A stretch of DNA of 5,743 nt from Acidobacteriota bacterium (GCA_003222455.1 QHWF01000582.1:1-5743), one strand, 5' to 3'; shown: positions 1 to 5,743, counted from the stretch's first letter. The notes: a model not told the origin generated them from the sequence alone. Made by a program: numbers and translations.

Positions 1-3000
1 GACTGAGCGCCGCCAGTCAGATGGCGGTGGACGGCGTCCTCGAAGTTGGCAGCCTCGAGGAAACCGTCGAAGTGAGAGCGTCGCCGAGCCAGGTGCAGAC
101 CACGACGGCGCAGGTGGCTCGCACGATCGACACGCGGCAGATTCAGGCGCTGACGCTCAACGGCCGCAATCCGATCTATCTCGCGTCACTGAAACCCGGC
201 GTTCGCGGCGGCACGATCGGCACGTTCGACCCCGACAGCGTCAGTAACGGCAGCTTCAGCATCAATGGCGCGCGGGACGATGAGTATGTCGTCATGGTGG
301 ACGGCGCGGTTGCGACCCGCACGCGTTCGTCGGGCTCGATGCTTGGCGCACAGGACGTGGAAACCGTCGACGAGGTCCAGATTCTGACGGCGAGCTACCG
401 AGCCGAATACGGGCGATCGTCGGCAGGGCAGATCCGGTTCGTCACCAAGAGCGGGACGCAACAGTTCCATGGCGACGGCCTGGAGAATTACCGCAATGCC
501 TCACTCGACGCGAATAGCTGGGTCCGGAACAAAAGCGGCGATCCGCGCTTTTCGAACGGGCCCGATCCCTTCAGCTTTCACCAGTTCGGGTTCCATCTTG
601 GCGGTCCCGTTCTGTTGCCGGGGGGCTTCAATGCCAGCCGCAACAAGCTGTTCTTCTTCTGGGGCGAAGAATGGATCCGGCGGCGCGACACGTTGACGGC
701 CACCGCGACCGTCCCGACCGCGGCGATGCGCCGAGGGGATTTCAGCGAGCTGCTGAATCCGGGTAACTCGTTCTTCGCACGCGCGCGGACCATCAACGAC
801 CCGCTGACCGGCCGGCCGTTTCCCAACAACGTCATTCCAGCCGACCGGATCAGCGCCAATGGCCAGGCGCTCTTGAACGTGTTCCCCCTGCCAACACCCG
901 GTTTCGCTCAAGGCACGAACAATTGGATTGGGACGCAGCCGCGGTTCTCGGACCTTCGCAAGGACACGTTCAAGTTCGACTACGTCGCGACGCCCAATCA
1001 GCGCCTCACGGTGCGGGGCAGCCATACTCCCTGGACGTTCAACGATCCGTTCATCGCGCTCGACCGCGTGCAGTGGCTCTGGTCGCGTCCGAACCGGCTG
1101 GGGTCGGTGAGCCTGAACAGCATTCTGTCTTCGTCGCTGTTGAACGAGTTCACCTTCTCGGCGAATTCGGACGGCAAGGGAACCATCGACATGTGGCCCG
1201 ACTGCGGCGTGCGGTGCGATCGCGCCACGTACGGGGTCACCTTTCCCTATCTGTTCCCGGGCACGAAGCTGGCCGATCAGAAGATTCCGACCATCCGCAT
1301 CACCGGGCTGTCGACGCTCGACGCCGGGCCATACCCGGGCGCGTGGGCCGGCTTCGTCTACACGTGGTCGGACACGGTCACCAAAGTCGTCGGCAACCAC
1401 GCCACGAAATTCGGCATCGTCATCGAACGATCCGGCCAGAACGATTTCATCCAATTCACGACGGCGAGCCAGGGGACCACGAACACACAAAACGGCGAGG
1501 TCCGCTTTCTCGACGCCGGACACCCTCAGTCGACCGGACTCGCGCTGGCCAACACGATCCTGGGCAACTTCAACGACTACACCGAGCTCGGCACGAAGGC
1601 GTATACGCCCTGGGTGGCGACGGCGTTCGACGCCTTTGCTCAGGACACGTTGAAGGTCGGGTCGAAAGTGACGGTCGAAGCCGGTGTGCGGTACTCGTTG
1701 TGGCCGCCGTGGCACAGCCGTTGGGGGAACATCGCGATGTTCGATCCCGCCTTCTACGATCCCGCCCGAGCGGCACAAGTGGATCCGCAGGGCGGCTTCA
1801 TCACGGGTGGCGATCGATTCAACGGCATCGTGCTGCCCGGCACTCAGGCGCCGGAGGCGGGACGCGATCGCATCCCGCAATTGCAGACGGGCGAATTCGA
1901 TCGGCTGCGCCACGGGCTTCCCGACGGTCTGGCCGAAACGCACAAGAACCTGTTTCAGCCGCGACTCGGTCTCGCCTACGCGGTGAATCAGAAGACCGCC
2001 TTTCGCACCGGGCTCGGGTTGTTCTACAACCGGACGATGATCAATCGCGATACGGCGCTCGGCGGCAATCCGCCGTTTCAGGTGCAGCAGACCGTGGTCA
2101 ACGGTTCGATCGACACACCCGGCGGGACAACCAGGCGCGACTTCCCCCTGATCGTCACGATGCAGGATCCAGTCTTCGACGTCCCGCAGGCGTGGAACTG
2201 GAACGTGACCGTCGAGCGCGAATTGCCGTGGTCGACCACCGTCGAAGTCGCCTACGTGGGCCGGCGGGCAGCGCACAACCAGAGGAAAGTGAACATCAAT
2301 CAGCTGCAGCCGGGCACGATTCAGGCGAACCCCGGCATCAACCCGAACGCGCTGCGGCCGTACCGCGGCTTCGGGGTGATCGGCCTCGCCGCGAACACCG
2401 GCCGGTCGCGGTACCACGGGCTGCAGGTGAGCGTCGAGCGGCGCGTGTCGAACGGCCTGCACGCAGGCATCGGCTACACGCTGTCGCGGGTGAAAGACAA
2501 CGCCTCCTCGCTCACCGATATCCTGCCGAATTCGTACGACGACAGCGCGTACTATGGCATCTCGGACCTGGATCGCACGCACGTGCTGATCGCCAACTGG
2601 ATTTACGAGCTGCCGTTCGGCCGCGGAACGGCCAGTGCGCTGAACCGGGCGCTCGGCCACTGGGAGATCACGGGCGTCTATCAGTATCAATCGGGCTCGC
2701 CGTTCTCGGTCCGCAGCAACGACGACTTCGCCGGTGTCGGCCCGGGCAGCGGCAGTCAGTTCTGGAACCTGATTGGCGATCCGACGATTACGCGGGGCGC
2801 GTTCGAATCGACCGCGGCCTGGTTCAACTCCGCCGCGTTCGCCCGGCCGGCCGCGGGCACGTTCGGTGTGCAGCCACGCAACCTGCTTCGCAATCCGCCC
2901 ACGTGGAATCTCGATTTCGGCCTGCGCAAGAGCGTGCCGATCAAAAACGCCCAGCGGGTTGAATTCCGCGTCGAGGCGTTCAACGTGCTGAACCACCCGA

Positions 3001-3104
3001 ACTGGGATACGGCAAACGGCAACCCGAACAGCGGGTCGTTCGGACTCGTGACCGGGAAGGTTGGATCGCGCGTCGTTCAGCTGGCGACGAAATACATGTT
3101 TTAG
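1..3104 (+). CDS. TonB-dependent receptor, Oar-like (5' partial)
   Basis: This is an outer-membrane, ligand-gated transporter of the large acidobacterial Oar-like class. The frame is open from the left edge (first full codon at base 3), and no start with a signal peptide is visible, so the ATG at 21 is internal. Residues below count from that ATG. Residues 5-20 look like the last strand of an N-terminal carboxypeptidase-regulatory-like domain. The plug follows at about 30-148, with LTLNGRNP (45-52), SINGARDDEYVVMVDG and EYGRSSAGQIRFVTKSGT (129-146). The rest is a beta-barrel: alternating aromatic strands, YELPFGRG and FRVEAFNVLNHPNW near the end, and a terminal aromatic strand ending KYMF, as expected for BAM-dependent insertion. 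The signal peptide and most of the first domain, roughly 100-150 residues, must lie upstream. Its only two cysteines (395 and 399, CGVRC) sit in a likely external loop and could form a disulfide. No frameshift is seen. The family is clear; the substrate is unknown. Confidence 0.93.
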   Translation, partial: LSAASQMAVDGVLEVGSLEETVEVRASPSQVQTTTAQVARTIDTRQIQALTLNGRNPIYLASLKPGVRGGTIGTFDPDSVSNGSFSINGARDDEYVVMVDGAVATRTRSSGSMLGAQDVETVDEVQILTASYRAEYGRSSAGQIRFVTKSGTQQFHGDGLENYRNASLDANSWVRNKSGDPRFSNGPDPFSFHQFGFHLGGPVLLPGGFNASRNKLFFFWGEEWIRRRDTLTATATVPTAAMRRGDFSELLNPGNSFFARARTINDPLTGRPFPNNVIPADRISANGQALLNVFPLPTPGFAQGTNNWIGTQPRFSDLRKDTFKFDYVATPNQRLTVRGSHTPWTFNDPFIALDRVQWLWSRPNRLGSVSLNSILSSSLLNEFTFSANSDGKGTIDMWPDCGVRCDRATYGVTFPYLFPGTKLADQKIPTIRITGLSTLDAGPYPGAWAGFVYTWSDTVTKVVGNHATKFGIVIERSGQNDFIQFTTASQGTTNTQNGEVRFLDAGHPQSTGLALANTILGNFNDYTELGTKAYTPWVATAFDAFAQDTLKVGSKVTVEAGVRYSLWPPWHSRWGNIAMFDPAFYDPARAAQVDPQGGFITGGDRFNGIVLPGTQAPEAGRDRIPQLQTGEFDRLRHGLPDGLAETHKNLFQPRLGLAYAVNQKTAFRTGLGLFYNRTMINRDTALGGNPPFQVQQTVVNGSIDTPGGTTRRDFPLIVTMQDPVFDVPQAWNWNVTVERELPWSTTVEVAYVGRRAAHNQRKVNINQLQPGTIQANPGINPNALRPYRGFGVIGLAANTGRSRYHGLQVSVERRVSNGLHAGIGYTLSRVKDNASSLTDILPNSYDDSAYYGISDLDRTHVLIANWIYELPFGRGTASALNRALGHWEITGVYQYQSGSPFSVRSNDDFAGVGPGSGSQFWNLIGDPTITRGAFESTAAWFNSAAFARPAAGTFGVQPRNLLRNPPTWNLDFGLRKSVPIKNAQRVEFRVEAFNVLNHPNWDTANGNPNSGSFGLVTGKVGSRVVQLATKYMF

Positions 3105-3110
3105 AGCTAC

Positions 3111-3209
3111 AACTCTCAACTCTCGAGGCTGAACTCTCAAGTCTCAGACAGAGTTGAGACTTGGGACTTGGGACTTGGGACTTGAGACTTGAGACTTGAG
3201 ACTTGAGAC
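3111..3209. repeat. Fold-back array of 7-bp units (AACTCTC / TTGAGAC)
   Basis: The left arm, from 3111, reads in 7-bp steps: AACTCTC, AACTCTC, GAGGCTG, AACTCTC, AAGTCTC. The right arm (3154-3209) is eight tandem heptamers: TTGAGAC once, TTGGGAC three times, TTGAGAC four times. The left units are near reverse complements of rotated right units, so the array folds back on itself. It begins seven bases after the receptor stop codon and fills almost the whole intergenic gap. It ends inside the frame of the next gene, where its TTG at 3196 becomes the start codon. Variants are clustered, which suggests growth by block duplication. I recall similar heptamer stretches in other acidobacterial genomes, where their minus strand is often mis-annotated as protein, but I could not check this. 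No transposase or target-site duplication is visible. Confidence 0.9.
3114..3166. repeat. Competing inverted repeats within the heptamer array
   Basis: Two perfect stems share the same right arm. TCTCAACTCT (3114-3123) pairs with AGAGTTGAGA (3150-3159). CAAGTCTCA (3138-3146) pairs with TGAGACTTG (3155-3163) around an 8-base loop, and that stem extends to 3135/3166 with one G-T pair. Because the right arm is tandem, many other registers are possible. The stems are only moderately GC-rich and no T-run follows, so this is not a standard Rho-independent terminator. A role in attenuation, or in protecting the receptor mRNA 3' end, is possible but is inference. Confidence 0.7.
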
Positions 3210-3468
3210 GATCTCGCGGCGTGAATTCGTCGTCGGGTCCGCGATGGCCGGGATCGGCCTGGCCATGCGCGCCGACGCCGCCGGCATCGCGGATGCGGAG
3301 TGGTTCGATCGGCCGATGCGCTGGGCGCAATTGACCCTGGTCGAGAACGATCCCGGCCGTTACGACCCCGCGTTCTGGCTCGAGTACTTTCGGCGGATCC
3401 ATGCGGACGCCGCCTGCCTGAGTGCCGGCGGCGTGGTTGCGTATTACCCGACGACCGTCGCGCTGCAC
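3196..3468 (+). pseudogene. N-terminal part of frame-split Tat-exported GH42-like protein
   Basis: Frame 1 encodes the export signal and first barrel elements of the enzyme that continues in frame 2. Residues 7-12 are SRREFV, a twin-arginine (Tat) motif, followed by a hydrophobic stretch and an A-x-A site near residues 26-28 (ADA, then AG). The mature part has WFDRPMRWAQLTLVE (first strand), DPAFWLEYFRRI (helix) and DAACLSAGGVVAYYP (second strand). The only start that keeps the twin arginines is TTG at 3196, inside the heptamer array. A TGA at 3190-3192 closes the frame upstream, and the next ATG (3244) would lose the signal. No good Shine-Dalgarno precedes it. After His91 (3466-3468) the frame stays open to 4374, but its translation no longer resembles the family. 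The recognisable sequence resumes in frame 2 at 3470. Frame 1 is therefore a broken 5' part, from true decay or an assembly error. Confidence 0.72.
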
Positions 3469-5326
3469 TCGAGCGCTCGGCATGGTCGTGATTGCGCGAA
3501 CCGATCCCCATGCGGCGCATCAGGATGTCTACGACGCGCACCCGGACTGGATTGCTGTCGACGCCGAAGGGCGCAAGCGGCGCCACTGGGCGTCGCCCGA
3601 GCTGTGGGTGACGTGCGCGCTCGGTCCGTACAACTTCGAGCTGATGACCGAGGTGCATCGCGAGATTGTCACGCGTTACGACGTGGACGGCATCTTCGGC
3701 AACCGATGGTCCGGGTCGGGCATGTGCTATTGCGAGCATTGCCAGCTCAACTTCCGCGCCGCCAGCGGGCTGGCCCTGCCGCGCACGAACGATCCACGCG
3801 ATCCGGCGCGGCGGGCGTACCTCGCATGGCACGAGCACCGGCTCTTCGAGTTGTGGCGATTGTGGGACCACGAAATCCGATCCGTCAGACCGCAGGCGCG
3901 ATTCATCGCGAACGCCGGCGGTGGCGCGCTCAGTCCGCTCGACATGACGACCGTCGGCGACCTGGCCGACATCCTCTTCGCCGATCGCCAGGCGCGACAG
4001 GGGCTCATGCCGATATGGGCCAATGGCAAGAACGCCAAGGAGTACCGCGCGGCGCTCGGCTCGAAACCGATCGGCGGGATTTTCAGCGTCGGCATCGAGG
4101 AGCCCTATCGGTGGAAGGATTCCGTCCAGAGCGAGGCCGAGCTGCGCGCCTGGGTCGCCGAGGGCGCAGCCAACGGACTGCGTCCGTGGTTCACGAAGTT
4201 TTCGGGCACGCTCTACGACACGCGCTGGCTCGCCCGCGTCGAGCGGATCTACGCGTGGCACCACCGCGTCGAGCGCTACTTGCGCAACGAGCGGCCGCTG
4301 GCACGTGTCGGCCTCGTGTATTCACAGCAGACGGCGGCGCTTTACGGCGGCGAGCGCGCGCGGGAGAAAGTTGAAGATCACACGCTCGGGTTCTATCACG
4401 CGCTCGTCGAGGCACGGGTGCCGTTCGAGATGGTCCACGATCGCCTGCTCGACCCCGAGCGGCTGCGCCCGTTCAAGCTGCTGATCCTGCCCAACATCGC
4501 GTGCCTCTCGTTCCGCCAGTGCGATCAGATCCTTCGCTTCGTGGAAGGTGGCGGAAGCGTCGTGGCCACTTACGAAACGTCGTTGTACGACGAGCAAGGC
4601 GAGCGCCGCAGTGACTTCGGCCTGGCGGGTCTGTTTGGTGCGCGATTCGCCGGGACGGTCGAAGGGCCGATGCGCAATTCGTATCTGCGGCTCGAGCGCG
4701 AAGCCGGCGGCCGCGTCCACCCGCTCCTCAACGGACTCGACGATGCGCCGAGAATCATCAACGGGGTCTGGCGGGTCGAGGTCGCGCCGGCCGGCCCGCT
4801 GGTGGCGCAACCGCTCACGCTCATCCCGTCCTATCCCGACTTGCCGATGGAAATGGTGTATCCGCGGACCGAGCGCACCGGTGCGCCGCAGGTCTTTCTG
4901 CGCGAGATCGGCCGCGGGCGGGTCGTGTATTTTCCGTGGGACATCGATCGCGTGTTCTGGGAAGTCATGTCGGTGGACCACGGCCGGCTGCTCGCGAACG
5001 CGGTGGCGTGGGCGGCGAACGAAGATCCTCCGGTCACGGTAACGGGTCCGGGCCTGCTCGACGTGACCATCTGGCGGCAGAAACAGTCGCTCACCGTGCA
5101 CCTGGTGAACCTCACGAACCCGATGATGATGAAAGGCCCATTTCGCGAGCTCTTACCGCTGCCCGAGCAGCGTGTGCGCGTCAAGCTGCCAGACGAAGCC
5201 CGGCCGGGCCGCGTACAGCTGCTCGTCGGCGAACGACCGCCGCGTGTCGAGCAATCGCCCGGTTACGTCGACGTGACCGTCCCGTCGATCCTTGATCATG
5301 AAGTCGTCGCAATCGACCTGCCGTAG
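3422..5326 (+). CDS. GH42-like TIM-barrel protein with beta-galactosidase trimerisation domain (main body)
   Basis: This is the main body of a probable glycoside hydrolase of the hypothetical GHL6/GH42-like type, often named alpha-amylase family or beta-galactosidase trimerisation domain protein. The frame opens at a GTG (3422), but family-like sequence starts only at 3470 (RALGMVVIARTDPHA); ATG 3482 is another possible start. The first 16 residues are noise from the wrong frame. Counting from 3422, barrel strands and helices run to about 290. They include WVTCALGPYN (62-71), YDVDGIFGNRW (86-96), CYCEHC (102-107), KPIGGIFSVGIEE (215-227) and PWFTKFSG. Cys65 with the C-x-C-x-x-C at 102/104/107 matches the spacing of the zinc cluster known in GH42. 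Residues 293-530 are a glutamine-amidotransferase-like trimerisation domain (RVGLVYSQQTA; FKLLILPNIACLS; FVEGGGSVVATYE). Residues 535-634 form a beta-sandwich. Catalytic residues are not certain; Glu226/Glu227 at the seventh strand are candidates. The complete ancestral protein would have been about 730 residues. Substrate unknown. Confidence 0.8.
   Translation: MPAAWLRITRRPSRCTRALGMVVIARTDPHAAHQDVYDAHPDWIAVDAEGRKRRHWASPELWVTCALGPYNFELMTEVHREIVTRYDVDGIFGNRWSGSGMCYCEHCQLNFRAASGLALPRTNDPRDPARRAYLAWHEHRLFELWRLWDHEIRSVRPQARFIANAGGGALSPLDMTTVGDLADILFADRQARQGLMPIWANGKNAKEYRAALGSKPIGGIFSVGIEEPYRWKDSVQSEAELRAWVAEGAANGLRPWFTKFSGTLYDTRWLARVERIYAWHHRVERYLRNERPLARVGLVYSQQTAALYGGERAREKVEDHTLGFYHALVEARVPFEMVHDRLLDPERLRPFKLLILPNIACLSFRQCDQILRFVEGGGSVVATYETSLYDEQGERRSDFGLAGLFGARFAGTVEGPMRNSYLRLEREAGGRVHPLLNGLDDAPRIINGVWRVEVAPAGPLVAQPLTLIPSYPDLPMEMVYPRTERTGAPQVFLREIGRGRVVYFPWDIDRVFWEVMSVDHGRLLANAVAWAANEDPPVTVTGPGLLDVTIWRQKQSLTVHLVNLTNPMMMKGPFRELLPLPEQRVRVKLPDEARPGRVQLLVGERPPRVEQSPGYVDVTVPSILDHEVVAIDLP
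3470..3479. repeat. 10-bp perfect palindrome at the frame junction
   Basis: CGAGCGCTCG is its own reverse complement. It lies exactly where coding signal passes from frame 1 (last plausible codon CAC, 3466-3468) to frame 2 (first plausible codon CGA, 3470-3472). CTCG also occurs twice here, at 3468-3471 and 3476-3479. Such a site could favour slippage or a deletion joint, or may be chance in GC-rich DNA. Confidence 0.55.
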
Positions 5327-5364
5327 GGAGGAAACGGAGGGAGGAAACGGAGGGAGGAAACGGA
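5326..5364 (+). repeat. Three perfect tandem 13-bp repeats (GGGAGGAAACGGA)
   Basis: Three identical 13-bp copies tile without gaps at 5326-5338, 5339-5351 and 5352-5364. The first copy starts on the final G of the TAG stop codon of the glycoside-hydrolase-like gene. A diverged partial copy (GGGGAC, then GGAGGAAACGG to 5381) follows. The units are purine-only on the + strand apart from one C, and they form the left outer arm of the larger fold-back structure. Perfect identity suggests recent amplification. Confidence 0.9.
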
Positions 5365-5370
5365 GGGGAC

Positions 5371-5475
5371 GGAGGAAACGGTATTAACACAGAGAAACAG
5401 AGAAACGGAGAAACCGATTGATTTTCTCCGTTTCGTCTCCGTTCCTCCGTTCCTCTGTGTTTTACCGTTTCCTCC
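5371..5475. repeat. Long imperfect inverted repeat, purine arm and pyrimidine arm
   Basis: Three exact arm pairs nest around one centre. GGAGGAAACGG (5371-5381) pairs with CCGTTTCCTCC (5465-5475). AACACAGAG (5386-5394) pairs with CTCTGTGTT (5453-5461). AAACGGAGAAA (5403-5413) pairs with TTTCTCCGTTT (5423-5433) around a 9-base loop (5414-5422). The right arm continues with further CCTCCGTTTCC-type units to about 5487, so repetitive sequence spans about 5326-5487. The inner hairpin lacks a terminal T-run, so termination is possible but not shown. Intergenic strings of the ACACAGAGAAAC type occur, as I recall, in several soil bacterial phyla. No transposase is nearby. Confidence 0.88.
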
Positions 5476-5527
5476 GTTTCCTCTGTTGTCTCGACGGTAC
5501 ACGACCATGCGGCGATGCGGCCAGCCC

Positions 5528-5557
5528 GGGTCCGTCAGGTGGGTCGGGTCGGTCAGG
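5528..5557 (+). repeat. Short GGGTC / GTCAGG low-complexity array
   Basis: GGGTC occurs at 5528-5532, 5541-5545 and 5546-5550, with GGTC at 5551-5554. GTCAGG occurs at 5534-5539 and again at 5552-5557. The period is about 5 bp and degenerate. This is a third repeat type, unrelated in sequence to the two fold-back arrays, and it runs directly into the ribosome-binding site of the hydrolase. It is short enough that chance in GC-rich DNA cannot be excluded. Confidence 0.6.
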
Positions 5558-5560
5558 GAG
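5555..5560 (+). promoter_or_regulatory. Ribosome-binding site of the alpha/beta hydrolase
   Basis: AGGGAG lies five bases (TTCAT) before the ATG at 5566. It resembles the AGGAG core of the Shine-Dalgarno sequence and decides the start over the in-frame ATGs at codons 11 and 13. It overlaps the last unit of the GGGTC/GTCAGG array. Confidence 0.65.
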
Positions 5561-5565
5561 TTCAT

Positions 5566-5743
5566 ATGAAACGTCGAGCACCATTGACCAGCCGCATGGG
5601 TATGGCGTTCTGTTGCGCGTTCGTGATTGTTTTGTTTGTGTCGCCGGCGCGCGCGCAAGAATCAAATTCCTGGCGCGACCCTTCGAAGCATCAGGTGCAA
5701 TTCGTCACCGTCGAAGATGGTGTTCAACTGGAGGTGCTCGATT
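5566..5743 (+). CDS. Secreted alpha/beta hydrolase, N-terminal part (3' partial)
   Basis: The first 59 codons are visible before the right edge. Residues 1-30 form a Sec signal peptide: basic start (MKRRAPLTSR), hydrophobic core MAFCCAFVIVLFV (13-25), and a PARA/Q cleavage site after Ala30. The mature start has WRDPSKHQVQFVTVEDGVQL (36-55), continuing EVLD. This matches the opening of a periplasmic alpha/beta hydrolase group I recall from Acidobacteriota, in which EVLDWGG and the oxyanion-hole strand come next. The nucleophile elbow (G-x-S-x-G) and the rest of the catalytic triad, expected within about 300 residues in all, lie outside the window, so activity (esterase, peptidase or other) cannot be judged. 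The start is supported by AGGGAG five bases upstream. It is separated from the preceding gene by 239 bases of mostly repetitive DNA, so it is probably a separate transcription unit, although no promoter could be recognised. Confidence 0.75.
   Translation, partial: MKRRAPLTSRMGMAFCCAFVIVLFVSPARAQESNSWRDPSKHQVQFVTVEDGVQLEVLD

Noticed and set aside
923..2962. Long + strand open frame (679 codons) overlapping the receptor
   Set aside because: It is an Arg/His/Ala-rich shadow frame inside a gene with continuous family-like sequence in another frame.
501..3140. Very long minus-strand open frame (879 codons) opposite the receptor
   Set aside because: Its translation is arginine-, valine- and glutamate-rich without recognisable domains. 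It is a codon-bias shadow of the GC-rich receptor gene, whose protein has clear plug and barrel motifs.
3154..3209. Phase-variable expression through heptamer copy number
   Set aside because: The start TTG sits at a fixed distance from the array's 3' end, so adding or losing upstream copies does not change the reading frame. No frame-switching follows from the arrangement.
3111..3209. CRISPR array
   Set aside because: Units are 7 bp and contiguous, with no spacers and no cas genes.
3460..3485. Programmed ribosomal frameshift joining the two enzyme frames
   Set aside because: There is no slippery heptamer or in-frame stop to stall on, and a frameshift would not restore the missing helix.
3137..4264. 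Minus-strand open frame of 375 codons ending in SSLKSQV-type repeats
   Set aside because: It is opposite the enzyme, and its end is only the translation of the stop-free strand of the heptamer array.
5403..5433. Rho-independent terminator
   Set aside because: The 11-bp stem is perfect but AT-rich at its loop end, and it is followed by CGTCTCC without a T-run. It is kept as an inverted repeat only.
5486..5565. Sigma-70 promoter for the hydrolase
   Set aside because: No -35/-10 pair with acceptable spacing could be found by eye.
5296..5665. Two small minus-strand frames across the second array
   Set aside because: Their peptides (FLCVNTVSSVPSVSS and similar) are repeat translations kept open by sequence composition. 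They lack family features and overlap the hydrolase start.

Overview
The window looks like a piece of a GC-rich soil acidobacterial genome, probably class Vicinamibacteria (subdivision 6) or a close relative. This rests on recognising the protein families from memory. They are a large Oar-like TonB-dependent receptor, a Tat-exported GH42-like enzyme, and the start of a secreted alpha/beta hydrolase of a type I associate with this phylum. The low-complexity intergenic arrays also fit. No database search was possible. All genes lie on the + strand.

Layout: (1) bases 1-3104 hold a TonB-dependent receptor, cut at its 5' end by the window edge and complete at its 3' end. (2) Bases 3111-3209 are filled by a fold-back array of 7-bp units that occupies nearly all of the gap to the next gene and runs into its coding frame. 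(3) Bases 3196-5326 encode one multi-domain exported enzyme: Tat signal, TIM barrel, beta-galactosidase-trimerisation-like domain and C-terminal beta-sandwich. It is split over two reading frames. Frame 1 carries the signal and the first barrel strands to about 3468, and frame 2 carries the rest from about 3470. The barrel helix expected at the junction is missing. (4) Bases 5326-5487 hold a second, purine/pyrimidine fold-back array starting on the last base of the enzyme's stop codon. (5) Bases 5528-5557 hold a third, GGGTC-rich array leading directly into a Shine-Dalgarno sequence. (6) Bases 5566-5743 are the start of a secreted alpha/beta hydrolase, cut by the right edge.

Working together: an outer-membrane receptor beside an exported carbohydrate-active-type enzyme suggests capture and processing of a glycan or glycoconjugate in the envelope. 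That link rests on proximity only, because Oar-like receptors are numerous in Acidobacteriota and the substrate cannot be read from sequence. The most unusual content is between the genes: three unrelated short-period arrays, two of them folding back on themselves. One supplies the only usable start codon of the enzyme's N-terminal frame, and another supplies the ribosome-binding site of the hydrolase. I saw no RNA genes, CRISPR array, transposase or convincing promoter.
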